From Zopfochytrium polystomum (taxonomy: Eukaryota > Chytridiomycota > Chytridiomycetes > Chytridiales > Chytridiaceae), in NCBI GenBank assembly GCA_025765615.1, contig JAIVFJ010000072.1:124001-188000 (forward strand): a stretch of DNA of 64,000 nucleotides. The letters run 5' to 3'. Under the pieces are notes generated by a model. It was not told the DNA's origin. It ran no database searches and worked only from the letters and a program-made list of their open reading frames with translations. Positions 28,186 through 41,300 of this stretch are shown piece by piece (positions within the stretch are counted from its first letter, which is position 1; each line of letters opens with the position of its first letter). Position numbers and translations under genes: made by a program.

Positions 28186-28430
28186 GGCTTGACAAATGGC
28201 CCGCCAGCCAGCCAGCCAGCTTGCCAGCCAGCTTGTCCCGCCAGCCACCAAGGACGGATTGATTGATTGATTGATTGATTTCTTGCTTGCTTTTGCTTGA
28301 TTGGTTGATCGAAAGGAGTCAAATTTTACTCCCGCCTTGTCAGTGGGGTGTGTCTTTCCGCGTTACCGCCCGTGCCGCCGTCTGCCCATCGTCCAATGTC
28401 TTTCTTTCCTTGTCTTTCTCCCACTCTTTC

Positions 28431-28464
<34 letters not shown>

Positions 28465-28873
28465 TTCTCTCTTTCTGAAGGTGGGACAGCTTTCTCCTGC
28501 GCGGCGGCGCAAGGGCTCGTCGGAGGATTCTTTTCGTTTCTTTTCTTTTTTTTTTTTTTTTTTTTGTTTGTTGGTTTTGGCCCTGCTTCATAAATACACC
28601 CACCCGCACCCTTCGCTCACACCCCACCCACCCACCCAGTCCTCTTCCTCCTCCGCCGCCTCCTCGTCCTCTTGCATTCTTGCAGCTAGCTGGCCGGGCC
28701 CTCCGAACAAGAAAAAGAAGAAAGTCGCACCGTTCTTGCCAAACTTCTCACGCGCCGGCCCGCCAACTGCTTGCACTACCCTCTCCAAACTCACCTCTCG
28801 CTTGTTGAAGGCCTGGGAAGACAAAGGAGAAAAAAAAAAAGAAAAAGTAAAAGAAAAAAAAGCCACACGAGGC
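27140..28873. repeat. Microsatellite-rich intergenic stretch
   Basis: No gene is supported. Tracts in order: poly-T 27648-27673; CT/CTGT compound 27905-28006; (GCTT)n 28027-28056; (TTG)n 28146-28187; GCCA-rich run 28198-28245; (GATT)n 28258-28280; (CT)n 28434-28462; poly-T near 28548-28565. The last part is the 5' region of transporter C. Confidence 0.85.
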
Positions 28874-31800
28874 ATGACACCGTCCGGCGCGTCCGCTGGT
28901 GTTGTCGGTGCGCCCCCCGCTTTTGCGGCCGTCGCCTGGCTCTGTCTACCGCTGCTGCTCGTCGTCGTCGGCGCCCTCTTCCCCGTTCTTCTCGCAGCGG
29001 CCCGCCGCAGGCACCACTCAAACTCCTCAACCCCTCGCCGTCGCCGCATCGTCGGAGGACGACTCTTTTCTGCTTCTGCATCCGGGCCGCCTCTTCAGTC
29101 AGAGACCGCGCCGCTCCTCCCGACTGCGTCCGGCCTTGCGCCGCCGAGCCGCCGAGACGTGCCTGACTTTGACGACGACGACGACGACAACTCTCCCGCC
29201 CACTGGGAACTCGATCTCCCGTCTGCGCCCGCCACCGCCGCCAGCACCAGCAACAGCACCTCGTCTATCTTCTCTTTTCCGCCGGCCCCCGTGTCGCCGC
29301 ACCGCTCTGCTCTGACAATCTTTGCGTCGCTTGTAGTGCCTCTTTCCCTCTTTTTTGCGCTTTTGTCCTACTCTTCTGCCGCTCTGGCGGTGCTGGGCGG
29401 AATCCAGCTGGTGAGTGGCATCCCTCCAATTCCTGGTAGCGAAAGGTCTGATCAAATTTGTCTTCGTGCCACCTTTTGTGTCTTCGTTTCCCTGGCACGT
29501 GACGCATTTCGTCCCAAACAAACAAACAGCTCCTCGCCTCAACCGCGTTCCTGTCAATCCTTTTTGAGTCCCTCTTGCTTGAACCTCTCTCAAATCCGAG
29601 CGTACGGGACGAGCTGGACAAGCGTTTTGCACAGCGTGTCCTCCGCAACGTTGCAGCGTTCTACATTCTGTATGGAGCAGTCGTGACGTTCGTCTTTGTT
29701 TCCCAACATGTGGGCGCGCCCTTCGCGGTCACCATCTGTCAAGCTCTGGCATCCATCTTCATGGCGACACTGGTTCTCTCTGTTTCCGAGAGAATCCCAA
29801 TGGTACCCATCCGCCGTTCTCTCATCAACGGAGTAAGATTTGTGCTTTCGCAGCCCCCATCCCAAAGCTTCCGCGATCCGAACTAACGTTCCTGCAATAC
29901 GTCTCCTTTTAATTTTCATTAGAAAAAACCATCTCCTGAACTGGAAGCCTCCATTCTATCTCGCTTGTCGTTTTCGTGGTTCAACCCCATGATGCGCTTT
30001 GGCAGCACCAACGACATCAAACTGGACGACCTGTGGAGCGTCAACGCCTCCGAGTACATCGACAGCAACCTCAACCACTACTTCAAGCTCCGCAACAGAT
30101 ACCCGAACGCATCGCTCCTGTTCGTCCTGTTCGTGTTCAACCGCAAGATCATGGTCACCCAGTCCCTCCTCCTCTGCGCCTCCACCGTGCTCTACTTCTC
30201 CGGCCCGTTCTTCCTCAACCGTATCCTCGCCGCCATCGACGACCCCATCCTTGCCTACGCCTACGTGTTCGGCATGCTCTGCGCCACCGTCGCCCGATTC
30301 TCCATCGAAGGTCAGGTCAACCTGATCGTCAAGAAAATGGGCATCCGGAACGCAAACGTCCTCGCAGGCTTGATTTACAGAAAAGCGTTGAGACGCAGCC
30401 CGCAGATTGCTGTCGAAGGCGACGAGAGCGGGGCTTCCGTCGGCAAGATTGTGAGCTTGATGTCGGGTGGGTTTTAGACTACCCTTGTCTTTACTTGTTG
30501 TCTTAAAACCAGAGAGGCTGATGTTCGATACCTCTTTCTCTTTTCGAATTGTAGTTGATTCCACGTCTGTGGGCCAATGGATTGGAATGTTTTACTCTCC
30601 GGCCGTCACTCTGCTTCAGATCCTTGGGGCTGTCGTTGCGCTCATCTATGTCCTCGGCTGGGCTGCTCTCGCCGGTGTTTCGCTTCTGGTGGTACTCCTC
30701 TTCTCAGGCGCACCTCTCGCTGGTTGGTTACTCTTAAAACCCCCCTGTTGCTTTCCAGTTTTCGATTCTCACTCCCCCGTTCGCAAAACTAACCCTAACC
30801 CGCAGGAAAACTTCGCACGCTTGCGTCGGCCACAAAGAAGTTCCGGGACCGCCGCGTCACGGCGCTGAACGAGCTGCTCCAAGGCATCAAGATTATCAAA
30901 CTCTTTGCCTGGGAATCGCAGTTTGAGAAAAAGATCAACGTCCTTCGCGAACAAGAGCTCAACAACATCTTCATGGGCAAAGTCGTCGGCGCCATGAACC
31001 GCATTTTGTGGTTCTCCGCGCCGCTGCTGACCACGTTCGTCACGTTGTTCACCTACACGGTCGTCTTTGGTAATCAGCTTACCGCCACGGTTGCCTTTAC
31101 CGCGTTGGCACTGTTCAATTTGCTGAAGGCGCCCCTGCATGTAAACGAGCCGCTTTGCTTTCTTGACTCTCTTGTCCTTCCCTTCGGTTCGCAAGAATAC
31201 TGACTGATTATTCTCCTCACAATGCAGGCGTTTCCTGATACCTTGGTCCAGCTCATCGACACATGGGTTTCGTTCAAACGGATCGACCTGTTCCTGCAAG
31301 AAGAGGACCTGGAAGCATACACCAACCCATCCTCCAACAAGGTTACCGACAGCTCGCCAAGCATTGCCCTCGGTTTCGAAAATGCAACATTCGAGTGGTC
31401 TGAAAACGCCAAAACTATGCAAGAGCCCGAGAGACCGTCGCTGTTTTCGCTCTCTTGGTTCACCGGGAAGAAGAAGCCGGCCGAAAGCCCATCCTCCACA
31501 GCGGACCAGTCCAGCGAGCCAACGAACGTTTTCCGCCTCACCGACATCAACGGCCAGTTCCCCACCTCGCAGCTTTCCGTCATTGTCGGCGCAACTGGTG
31601 CCGGAAAGTCGTCACTGCTCCTTGCCCTTCTCGGTGAAATGAGACGTGTCCACGGTCGCCGTTCTTGTCCCGTTGACCCGTCTATCGCGTCGTCGTCTCC
31701 AACTCGCGGCTCACCCTCCGAACTTGAGAGCATCGGCGTCGCCTACGTCCCGCAGGTCCCCTGGCTCCTCAACGCAACAATCCGCGACAATATCCTCTTT

Positions 31801-34800
31801 GGAAACCCGTACAACGCCGAAAAGTACCATCGCGTCCTGGAGGCGTGCGCCCTGGTCAAGGACCTCGAGACCCTCGATGGCGGCGACATGACGGAAATTG
31901 GCGAAAAGGGCATCAACCTGAGCGGCGGCCAGAAGCAGCGCGTGTCGCTCGCCCGCGCGGTGTACTCGGACTCCCCCTGGGTCCTCCTCGACGACCCGCT
32001 CTCGGCCGTCGACGCCCCAACCGCCCGCCACATTTACGAGCACTGCATCCTCTCCGCACTCTCCGGCCGCACCCGCCTCCTCGTCACAAACGCAATCAAC
32101 CTCGCGGTCCCGCGCGCAGACTTTCTCGCCGTCGTCCACGCCGGTCGCATCGCCGCTCAGGGCCCCGTCGACCGCGTCCTCACAGATATTGCGGACCCAC
32201 GCGCCCCGTCGTCCCCATTCATCGACAGCCTCCGCGACTCGGCGGACCTCATCCGCGCAGACCGCGCTAGGCTCGCCCGTGAACCCATCAACCCCGTGGC
32301 TCCCACCCGCGCCGCCGGAAAAGGCGCTGCTGGAGCTGACGACGCCGACGACGCCGCGCGGAAAGAAAAAGCCCGACTTGTCGACGACGAAGGCATGGCT
32401 TCCGGGAACGTCCGCCCCGCCGTGTACTACCTCTACTACGTGTCGCTCGGCGGCCTGCCGTTCCTGCTGATCCTCCTCGCCGGCTACGCCGTCAACATCG
32501 GCCTGACCGTCTTCCTGGACGTCATCGTCGCCCGCTGGACCCAGTCCTACGAGTCGTCGCCTTCCGTCGCCGCCGCAGCCTACAGCTTCCTCCTCCCCGC
32601 CCTTCGCGCCTTCCTGCCGCCCGCCGTCGCCGCCACCGTCGCAACCTCGTCCGACCCCCTGCTGTCCTTCCGCCCCGACCCGACCTCGTTGCTGCTGACG
32701 GCGGCCGGGAACGCCACGGCCGCCGCCACAGCCGCCGCCGCAGCGGCCCCCCGCAGACCCGACGCCGTTCTACCTCAAGTTCTACGCGCTCTTCGCCGTC
32801 CTCACCATTGCGACCATCATCGTGCGGTTGGTCGTCATCGCGTACATCCAGAAGCGGGCCGGTCGCGCTATCCACCGCGGCATGATGGACAGGGTGCTCG
32901 GCGCGCCGCTGAGGTTCTTTGAAGTCACGCCGCTCGGACGCATCATGAACAGGTTTTCAAAGGATCTGAAGTCGGTGGACTCGGAGGTCGCGATGTTGTA
33001 AGTTTGAACCTTTTTTTTTTTTTTTCTTTTGCATTTGTTTTGGGGAGGAGGGGTGAAAGTGTCCACTCGCCTTTTTTAACGTATGAGCTCCATTCTCCCT
33101 CTCCTCCAGTGCCGGAAATATGCTCTACCGTGAGTCCCAACGTTTCTTTCTCAAAAGTTCCGTATGAGCCCCACTTACTCTCTTACCTTCCCTGTACATT
33201 GCTTCCAGAAATAATGGTGGTGGCGTTCGTGACTGGAACGATCTCGGTAGTTGTGCCTCCCCTCCTGCTCCTGCTACCCCCGCTTGGTGAGGGCAGCTCG
33301 TTTCAAGTTTTTTTTTCAAAGCATCAAACGCTAAGTGCCTTTGGGCATTCGCCAAAATAGGTTACATTTACGCTCGCGTCGGACTGTACTACATCAGAAC
33401 TTCGCGATCGCTGAACCGAATTGACTCTGTAGCCCAGTCACCTATCTACTCGCACTTTGGAGAGACACTTGCGTAAGCCCCCAAGCTTTTCCGCATTTCA
33501 TTTCTCTCTCTGTTTTGAATTAACAACAAAATACAGTGGCGTTTCCGTCATCCGCGCCTTCCACCGCACCGCCCGCTTCTCCGCCGAGTCCTCCCGCCGC
33601 TTCAACGACGCTAACCGCGCTTCCTACTTCCTGACCGTCAGCGACGAGTGGTTCACCGTCCGCATGAACCTCATTTCGTCCCTCCTCATGTTCGCCGCCG
33701 GTCTCCTGATCGTCTTCTCCGGCGTCGACGCGAGCATCGCCGGCCTCTGCCTCAACCTGACCCTCCAGCTGTCCGAGACCTTGATCTACTGGGTCCAGTT
33801 CTGGGGGTGGCTCGAGATGGCGATGAACGCTGTTGAGCGATGCGATGACTACCTGAAGCTGGAGCAGGAGGCGCCCGCCTCGAATCACGCCTACCGGCCC
33901 CCTCCGGCGTGGCCGCAGGAAGGAAGAATCTCAATCCGCGATTTGGAAATGAGGTACTCGAAGGACACGCCGCTCGTGCTGCACGGAATCTCTGCGGAAA
34001 TCGCGCCGCGCGAAAAGGTCGGCATCGTCGGTCGCACCGGCGCCGGAAAGGTAAAAGGATTAATTGTCATTTTTGAATGTTTCCAACTCTGTTAACCATT
34101 TCCCAATTCTTGCTCAACAAAAAACAACAACAAAAAACCCGCCCGCTTCTCGGACGCGGTAGTCTACCCTGACGCTGGCCCTCTTCCGCATCATCGAGCC
34201 CGCCGGCGGAACCATCCTCGTCGACGGCGTGGACATCCGCACCCTCGGCCTTGCGGACCTCCGCTCCAACCTGACCATCATCCCGCAGGACCCCGTCCTC
34301 TTCGCCGGCACGGTGCGTTTCAACCTCGACCCCTTTGACGCGCTCGACGACGCCACGCTCTGGGCCGCCCTGCGCCGCGCGCGCCTCACCCACTCCGACG
34401 GATCCACCACCGCCGCCGCAGACAGCACCACAGGCACCACCGCCACCAACGAGTTCCGCATCACCCTCGACACCCCAGTCGCCGAGGGCGGCGCAAACCT
34501 CTCCGCCGGCCAGCGCCAGCAGCTCTGCCTCGCCCGCGCCCTCGCCCGCTCCAGCAAACTCATCGTCCTCGACGAAGCCACCGCCTCTGTCGACCCGGAC
34601 ACCGACGCCCGCATCCAGGAAACCATCCGCGAAGAGCTCGCCCACTGCACCGTCCTCACCGTCGCACACCGCCTCCGCACCGTCGCGGACTACGACAGGA
34701 TCGTCGTGCTCGACGCTGGCAGGGTCGTCGAGAACGCGCACCCGCATACTTTGATTTGCGGGGAGGAGAGTGGCGTCTTTAGGCGCATGTGCGTGCAGTC

Positions 34801-34882
34801 GGGCGAGTTTGACGAGCTGGCGGCTATTGCGCGCAAGGCGTATGAGAGGCGTGCCGCCGGCAACGGCTATGCGGCCAAGTGA
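28874..34882 (+). CDS. ABCC (MRP-type) ABC transporter C, one frame break
   Basis: Third paralogue of the transporters at 1-10143, about 1699 residues. Exons: 28874-29410, 29530-29832, 29923-30466, 30555-30722, 30806-31140, 31228-32997, 33110-33129, 33209-33286, 33361-33472, 33537-34050, 34163-34882. The N-terminus is a hydrophobic stretch, then an Asp-rich loop. TMD1, NBD1 (GATGAGKSSLLLALLGEMRR near residue 750, LSGGQKQR near 860, VLLDDPLSAVDA), TMD2 and NBD2 (GRTGAGK near 1454, LSAGQRQ near 1572, LIVLDEATASVD) follow. One extra C in the run 32747-32752 breaks the frame within an Ala-rich loop; removing it restores a sequence matching copy B. It lacks five introns present in copy B, all in NBD1 and in the end of TMD2 plus NBD2. 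Confidence 0.93.
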
Positions 34883-36036
34883 CGACAAAATGGCTTGCGG
34901 CCAAGGCGTTTCGCTGCTCCGCCCCTCGAGCTCTTCAGTTCGACTCTTGCTTTTTGTGGCCTGAGCTTTTTTTCTATCTCTCTTTTCTCTCTCTCCTCGC
35001 AGGCACCAGAAGGTGACCCCTGCACCCTCCCTCGAAAAAAAAAAAAAATCGCGCGAACTTCCAAACAACCTCCAGCACTCCCCCTTCCCACCACTTCCGT
35101 TCCATCCTCGCCTTGCAACTTTCTATTTTTTGTCTCTCTCCCTTTGTTTTGTTCATTCTGCCGCGAAACAAATGCGGCTGTTTCGGTTCTTCCATTTGTA
35201 GCAAACAACCCTCTCTCTCATTAACTCCCGCCCGAACTTGAGGGGTCTCTCCCACGCGCCCAACTCACCCTTCCCCCCACCGTCCCGCCCAACCCATCCC
35301 CCTCTCCTCTCCCTACCCACTGCCGGTGCCGCGCCATTGAAGCGCGCAAGCGTGGAGACCCCGAGTTTTTCCTCTTTTGGAAAACTCGCTGTGTAAAAAT
35401 GCATCCTATGCATTTTCTTTTCTTTCCTTCTTCTTCTTCTTCTGCAACTGGGACTTGCCAAACACCCCGACCTCTTTGTGCCCCCTCCGAAAAAAGAAAA
35501 CTATCATTGAAATAAGAAAAAAACGATCATGTCTCCCTTCATATCTTTTGCAAGCTTCTTTTTTTGGTTTTGCAAAAAGAAGAGCGGAGAGGCGTTGAAC
35601 GGAAGAATAGGGAGAAAGAAAAAAAGAAAACAACAGCAACACTCTGTAAGGGTGAGAGACTGAACTGGTGTAGCTGGGTTTCACTTTACCGCGTGCGTGT
35701 GCACGCACAAGCCTGTTGGGGGGAAGGGGGCTCCGCTCCAATACGCTCCTCTTTTTTTTTTTCTGCGCGAATCCCCGTTTTGATGATTTTGATCATATTT
35801 ATTTGGGAAGGGTATATATATAACCCAATATTTTTTCACAGCATTAAACCAACATTGGATGGTTTTTCATGTATGCATCGCTTTAGCGAAGGTGTGGACT
35901 AACCCTGGGTTGTCCGAGCTTGACTTTTCATTGGTTCCAAGCTTTCTTTCTTTTTTTTTTTTTTTTTGTTTTTTTTTTTAATCCGTGTCGCATCTCCGCA
36001 TTCGCCTCCCCTACCCCCCCAAACCAAACTTTATTT
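34883..36036. other. Gene-free stretch after transporter C
   Basis: Pyrimidine-rich sequence with A/T homopolymers and a TATATATA run near 35815. I see no supported gene on either strand. Confidence 0.5.
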
Positions 36037-36588
36037 CTACTGCTGAACGCCGAGCCGCTGCAGCAGCTTCCCGTGCAAAAAGTCCGACAGCTGCGACAGG
36101 CCGTTCATCGACACGAGCCGGTGGGTCGGCATCCTGCTCGACCAGAAAAAAAAAAGAATAAATAAATAAATAAATAAAAAATAAAAGAAAATTGGTTGAG
36201 TATTTTTTTTCTCCAACCCCCCAATCCGTCCCGTCCCTCCCTCTTCGTCTTGCTCTGCCCGCGGAAGAAAAGGAAAAGAAAAAAAAAAGAAAAAAAAAAA
36301 GTCGCCCGCTTCGAAGCTTACCGCTGATACGAGCCCTCGACGATTTTCCCGTCCTTGACCAGCACCGAGCCGAATATGTCTTCCGGGTCGCTGTTTGTCA
36401 AGAGAGGGGGGTCGGTTGGTTGGGAGTCTTGAAGAAAAAATGAAGAGTGGGCCCTTACTTGACGCGACCCCACGTGGAGAACACGCGACCGTCGTTGACG
36501 TGAAGGAAGCCCTCTTTCTGGTACGCCGCCATTGCTGGAAGGGGGTTACGTGTTACGGCTTGGACGAGAGGAACAAGAAAAAAAAAAG

Positions 36589-36634
<46 letters not shown>

Positions 36635-37319
36635 GGTACCTTGCAAGCCCTCGTCTTGGTGCGCGTGGTGTTTGATCACGTCGTGTAACAAGTCTTTTTT
36701 GTTTTTAATTCCGAAGAGGGTGGAAAAACGACGCGGTTCAAAGGGTTAATATCCTCTTTCTCCCTTGTACCCCACAAAAATCTTGCGCGCCTTCAAACTT
36801 TGGGTTCACCGCAAACGACCCGGGCAACAGCTTGACGTGGGCCACGTCGTCGTCGCGGGCGGGCGCGTCGACGGCGGCGACCCAGCCGATCACGGCCGCG
36901 TCCCCGGCGGCTGGAGAGGAGGAGGTGGCGGCAGCGGTGGTGGTGGTGGTGGGAGCGAAGCGCACGGCGGCGGGGGTCGTCGCGGCGGACGCGGTCAGCG
37001 GGTGGTTGTGGGGCGGCGACGGCGAGATGCGGACGAAGGAGGAGGAGGAGGAGGAGGAGGCGGAGGCGGAGGTGGAGAAGGACGATTGCGACGAGGACGA
37101 CGCCGTTAGGGTCGACGAATACGACGATGAGAGTGGCGAGGAGCGGGCTATGCGGTGGTGGTGGCTGCTGCTGCTGCTGTTGCTGCTGTTGTTGCGGCTG
37201 TGGTTGCGAACGGTGAACGGCGACGTGCGGAAGAAGGAGGGCGGCGGCGCGGGGGCTGCTGCCGGCGCTGCTGCTGCTGCTGCGCACAGAGATCGCGATC
37301 GAGTTGCAACGCGCAGCAT
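36037..37319 (-). CDS. Conserved protein of unknown function, predicted mitochondrial
   Basis: Five exons on the minus strand: 37319-36776, 36693-36640, 36534-36459, 36390-36322, 36133-36037, giving 279 residues. The start MLRVATRSRSLCAAAAAAPA is Arg/Ala-rich without acidic residues, typical of a mitochondrial presequence. A long Ser-rich low-complexity stretch follows. From about residue 145 the sequence becomes conserved-looking (VIGWVAAVDAP, FYLLHDVIKHHAHQDEG, HVNDGRVFSTWGRVNDPEDI, FGSVLVKDGKIVEGSYQRMP, THRLVSMNGLSQLSDFLHGK). I recall similar proteins being widespread in fungi but cannot give a function. All junctions keep phase with GT-AG borders. Intron 36639-36535 contains a (GA)n repeat. 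Confidence 0.7.
36594..36630. repeat. (GA)n microsatellite inside an intron
   Basis: About 18 GA units lie in the second intron of the minus-strand gene at 36037-37319, next to the GTACC donor side. Confidence 0.9.
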
Positions 37320-38353
37320 TTTCTTTTTTTTTTTTTTTTTTTTTTTGTTTTTGGTTCTCTTTTCATCATGCCAGACCAACAGTCCCTTTTGATGACTTTG
37401 AACATGATCAACAATTAATTGGGGACGAGGAACTAAGAGACAGAGACCCGAGTGCATTGCGACCCTTGTAAGAGAGTTTTGATGATGCTGAGCGAGCCGG
37501 CAATGGTGCTCGAGCCGCCTCCGTTTGGTTTGTTGGGCGTGATATCGAATCGTGGTGAACGGCAGCAAGAAGTCGTTTTCCGAGGCCTTGCGGCCAAACG
37601 CTGCGGGGGGGCGGTGTTGATGTTTTCGGGAAAGTTAGTTGCTTCAGCGGGTGGTGGCGGTTTTGTCGGGATAATCGCGTCCATGGTGGGTCGCGACGGT
37701 GATGTTGAGTGAAACCCAAGCGGCGGAAACTTGGAATGGCTGCGGCTGAGACGGCCGCTGCATGCAACCCTTGAGACCTTCGGCTTTAGCGGAAAGCAGG
37801 TATCTCGCCATCATTATTACGGGTTGTCCAACTATTCTCCTAATAATAGGAAGACGTTCTGGAAGAAGGCCGTTGCTGAGTGCGCAGGTTCACGGGTCGC
37901 AAATGGCGATATTGAAAACCAATAATAACTGCGAAGTCCTCCATTATTGATATTTGGAATGGGCGCGCATACTGCAACAATGGCCGCGACCCGTCCCCCT
38001 TCCTTCCCCGCTTCTTCTTCGCCGTCTTGTTCTTCGACTTCTTCTCCCTTTTCTTCTTCCTCTTCTTCCTCTTCCTCTTCTCCTTCGTCTTCTCCTTCGT
38101 CTTCTCCTTCTTATCGTCTTCTATTTTAGTTCCAGCAGCAGCTCAACACAGCAGCTCACTGAAAATAACCGTTTTGTGTGGAAGGGGTTTGTTGGTGTTT
38201 GTGTGGTTGTGGTGTGCTTTCTTTTTTTTTCTTTTTTTCTTTTTTTTTTCCCGGTGACTTTGCTATTTTAATTCTTACCAAAAAAGGAACGGACCAATAA
38301 GGGAAGAGAGAGGGAGGGAGGCGTGAGAAGAAAACGGTCAGCAAAGGAGGACG
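37320..38353. other. Gap between divergent genes
   Basis: It opens with poly-T upstream of the minus-strand gene. Near 38010-38120 there is a (TCT/CTC)-rich run, then T-rich sequence before the plus-strand start at 38354. No gene is supported; the gap probably carries both promoters. Confidence 0.45.
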
Positions 38354-41300
38354 ATGACAACGCCGCCGCCGCCGCCGCCTCCAGCGATGGACTCAACCTC
38401 TCAGTTGGGCCTGCTCGCAACGGCCAATGCTGCTACGTCGTCGCCGTCGATGGCGGTTGCTCCCACGTCTGCGCTGTCTGGTCTTCTCAGTCCGGCTGAA
38501 AGGCCTGCCGCCTCCTCACCTTACTCCTCCTCGTCTTCCTCCTCCTCCTCCTCCTCCTCCTCTTCTTCTTATGCTTCTTCTTCTGCGTCCTCGTCTCCTC
38601 CTCAGCCTTCTGCTGCTGCGGCCGGCCATGCCCACCAGTCAGTCGTCGATCCTCTCCTGCAGCGCGTGCCGATAGAGGTGTGGATCCGGATCTTGTCCCG
38701 AACCCCGGCCGCCCGCCTGCAGGCTGTGTCTCGCGTAAGCCGCTTCTTTCGCTTTGTCGCAACGTCCGTGGCGGCCACCCTCTTGCGTCGCATCGGGTCC
38801 TTTGTGAGGCACGCCGTGCCCGCCAAGGTCCCGTTCGCGCCCCTGGCCATCGCCACCGGCACCAACATCTGCCTAAGCTTCCCCTTGGACACCGCCGAGG
38901 TCGGAAACTTTCTTTCGGTCCTGGAGTACGTCAACGCGACCATCCCGCCCGAAAAGGCGACGCCCGTCAACTTTGCCATCATCCAGAGCGCCCCTCTGTT
39001 GAAGGCTCGCGTTGCGGCTCTCAGCGCTGCCTCCTACAAGGTCAACTTTGTGGTGGCGGAGACTTTCTCTTCGTTCAAGGGATCCTTTGGCGACGCAGCC
39101 GTCGCCCCGCCCTCGTTTTTCTCGTCTCAACCCGTAAATTTGGAGTCCATCTTCCTCTCCACCCCGAGCACTCCGCCCGGAATCTCACTGTCGCCCAGTG
39201 GGAACGCTCTGTCGCCGCCGTCCATGTTGTCGGCTGGTCGCTCGCACAGCGGCAATCGTTCCAGGGCAACCGCTGTGTCCCCGCGCCTCGCGAGGAGGAG
39301 CGTTGTCGCTCCGTCCACCGCGAGCCGAAGCGTGTCTCCTGCCGTCGCCCCGAACGGACGCGATCCCTTTGCAATGACTCGACACGCCTCAAACTCTGGG
39401 AAGCTGTTTCCTTCCAACGGCTTTCTTGGCGGAGCCACCAGTCCTGTTGGCAGCTTTGCGATCAGCCCTTCTTCAGGTGGAGGCTCTGGCTGGATGACCC
39501 AATTCGCGTGGCGAACAGCCTACTTTGAGCTGGCAGGCTCGGTCTACAACTCTTCGTCAGAAGCCGTAGACAACCTCATCGCGCTCACCCGAGATCTAAG
39601 AGGGCAGCTTGTCGTGGCTGCTGTCAACATTCTCACTGCTGATGTCGAGAAGGCCGCAGACATCCACAAGGAGCACATGAAGGCCTTGCCCTTTTCGGAG
39701 GAGCTCTCGGACCCATCGCGCTTAACGCCCGAGTACGCTGCGAAACAAGCGTCTTTAATTGGGAGCGAGATCAGCGCCTTTGGGGAACGTGAAATGCAAC
39801 ACTGGCTGCAAGCGAAACTGCTTGGTGTACTTGCTCCGCTTCTCCCGGGGGTGGAAGACCAATCGGGGTTGAACTCGACGACGACCTCGGGATCGGCACC
39901 CTTCTCACCAAACTCTGTAGTCGACCGAGCGTGGTACTGGGGAATCGTACTGCTGAAAGTTGCCGCATCCGCACGACTGGACCGTGCCGGAGTTGAGGCC
40001 ATCAAGGCTCTCTCTGCAGTGGTCGGACCAGAGCGAAGGCTGCAACTTTGGAGAATGGCCACAGACTGGATCAGATCGTGCAAGTACGCAGAGAAGCGCG
40101 TTTGGGAGCTGAAAAACGCGGGAAAGTCCGCCGCATCTGCCGCGTTCCTACCAGAGCCCATTGCGGAAGAGTGCATGCAGGAAGGATTGAAGGTTCTCGA
40201 GGAGAGCGCGAGTAAGGACAAAAATCACGAGCTGGACGTGGAGGAGCTTCTAGTGCTGGAAGTGCTGTGCCACTCTCTGACGGAACGGCAGTCATTTGAG
40301 CTCCTAGATAGAGCTGTCACAATGTTGGAGAAAGTGAGCCCCACGAAAGAGCTATCACAGCACGAGTACGAGCCCATGGGTAAGACCGCATTAGCCCCCG
40401 CCAGTGAGCAAAAACTAAAATATTTCAATCCACAGTATCCACAGAGGAAGTGACTGACAAAGACCCCTTGGCTGTTCCAGCGACCAAAGCTGAGGCGACG
40501 GCAGATCCCGAAAGCCAAGTGGACAGTTTTTCTGGGGAAGAGTCTTTGCCGAAGCCAGCAACAGGACTGGAGCCAAAGCCTAAGTCGATCCAAGATATCG
40601 TGAGTTCCGGAGATTCTGATCCACCGAAAACCGCGGAGTCGGCACCTGCAAACGGAAGCTCAGGATCAGCTTTTATCCCCAGTGTTACTAGTAGTCTCAA
40701 AGAGGAAGTCGGAGAGACATTGAACGACTTGGAATCTCTTGGCACAGCTGCAGCTGCAGTCGATGCTGTTCCGAACGACACTGTGGAGGGTAACCTAGAA
40801 GTTGAGAGTGACAATGATCGTAATCCCCCCGAGGTGACATCATTGGATTCAAATTCTGCAACCAATCCCGGCAATACAGATTCCGCGACACCCTCTAACG
40901 AAACGTCGAACGAAACTTCGACGGACACTGATAACGCTGAAGCAAGCATCACCGTGGAGGTGACTCCAACCGTCACTGCTCCAACTGGTCGTGTTCTTTG
41001 GAAGTCACTCGCAGAGATTATAATGAGAATTATCGCCTCTGCAGCCAGCCGGATCGTGGAGTTAAGGCAGACGGAGGAGTTCGAGTCTTCTCTATTCGCA
41101 AAGCAGCCCCTTCCTTCTGTTGTGGTCACCAGCTCGTTGATAAATACATTGGAAAGCTCGGCCGAACAGGCAGATTTGTTGTCGAAAGCGGACACACCGC
41201 TTGCAACTTCAGATGCTGCAGATCCAGCTTTCATCGCAACGCGAACGTGGACTGCAGTCATGAATCACCTGAGAGACCCGGCATTCGCGGACCAAGAAGC

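Noticed and set aside
30787..30805. Telomere-like CTAACCCTAACCC
   Set aside because: Only two units, inside an intron of transporter C directly before its CGCAG acceptor; it is a pyrimidine-rich splice tract, not an interstitial telomere.
32700..32757. Intron ending CCGCAG before ACCCGACG in transporter C
   Set aside because: Copies A and B have no intron there, no suitable phase-1 donor is present, and deleting one C from the C6 run restores the paralogous sequence exactly.
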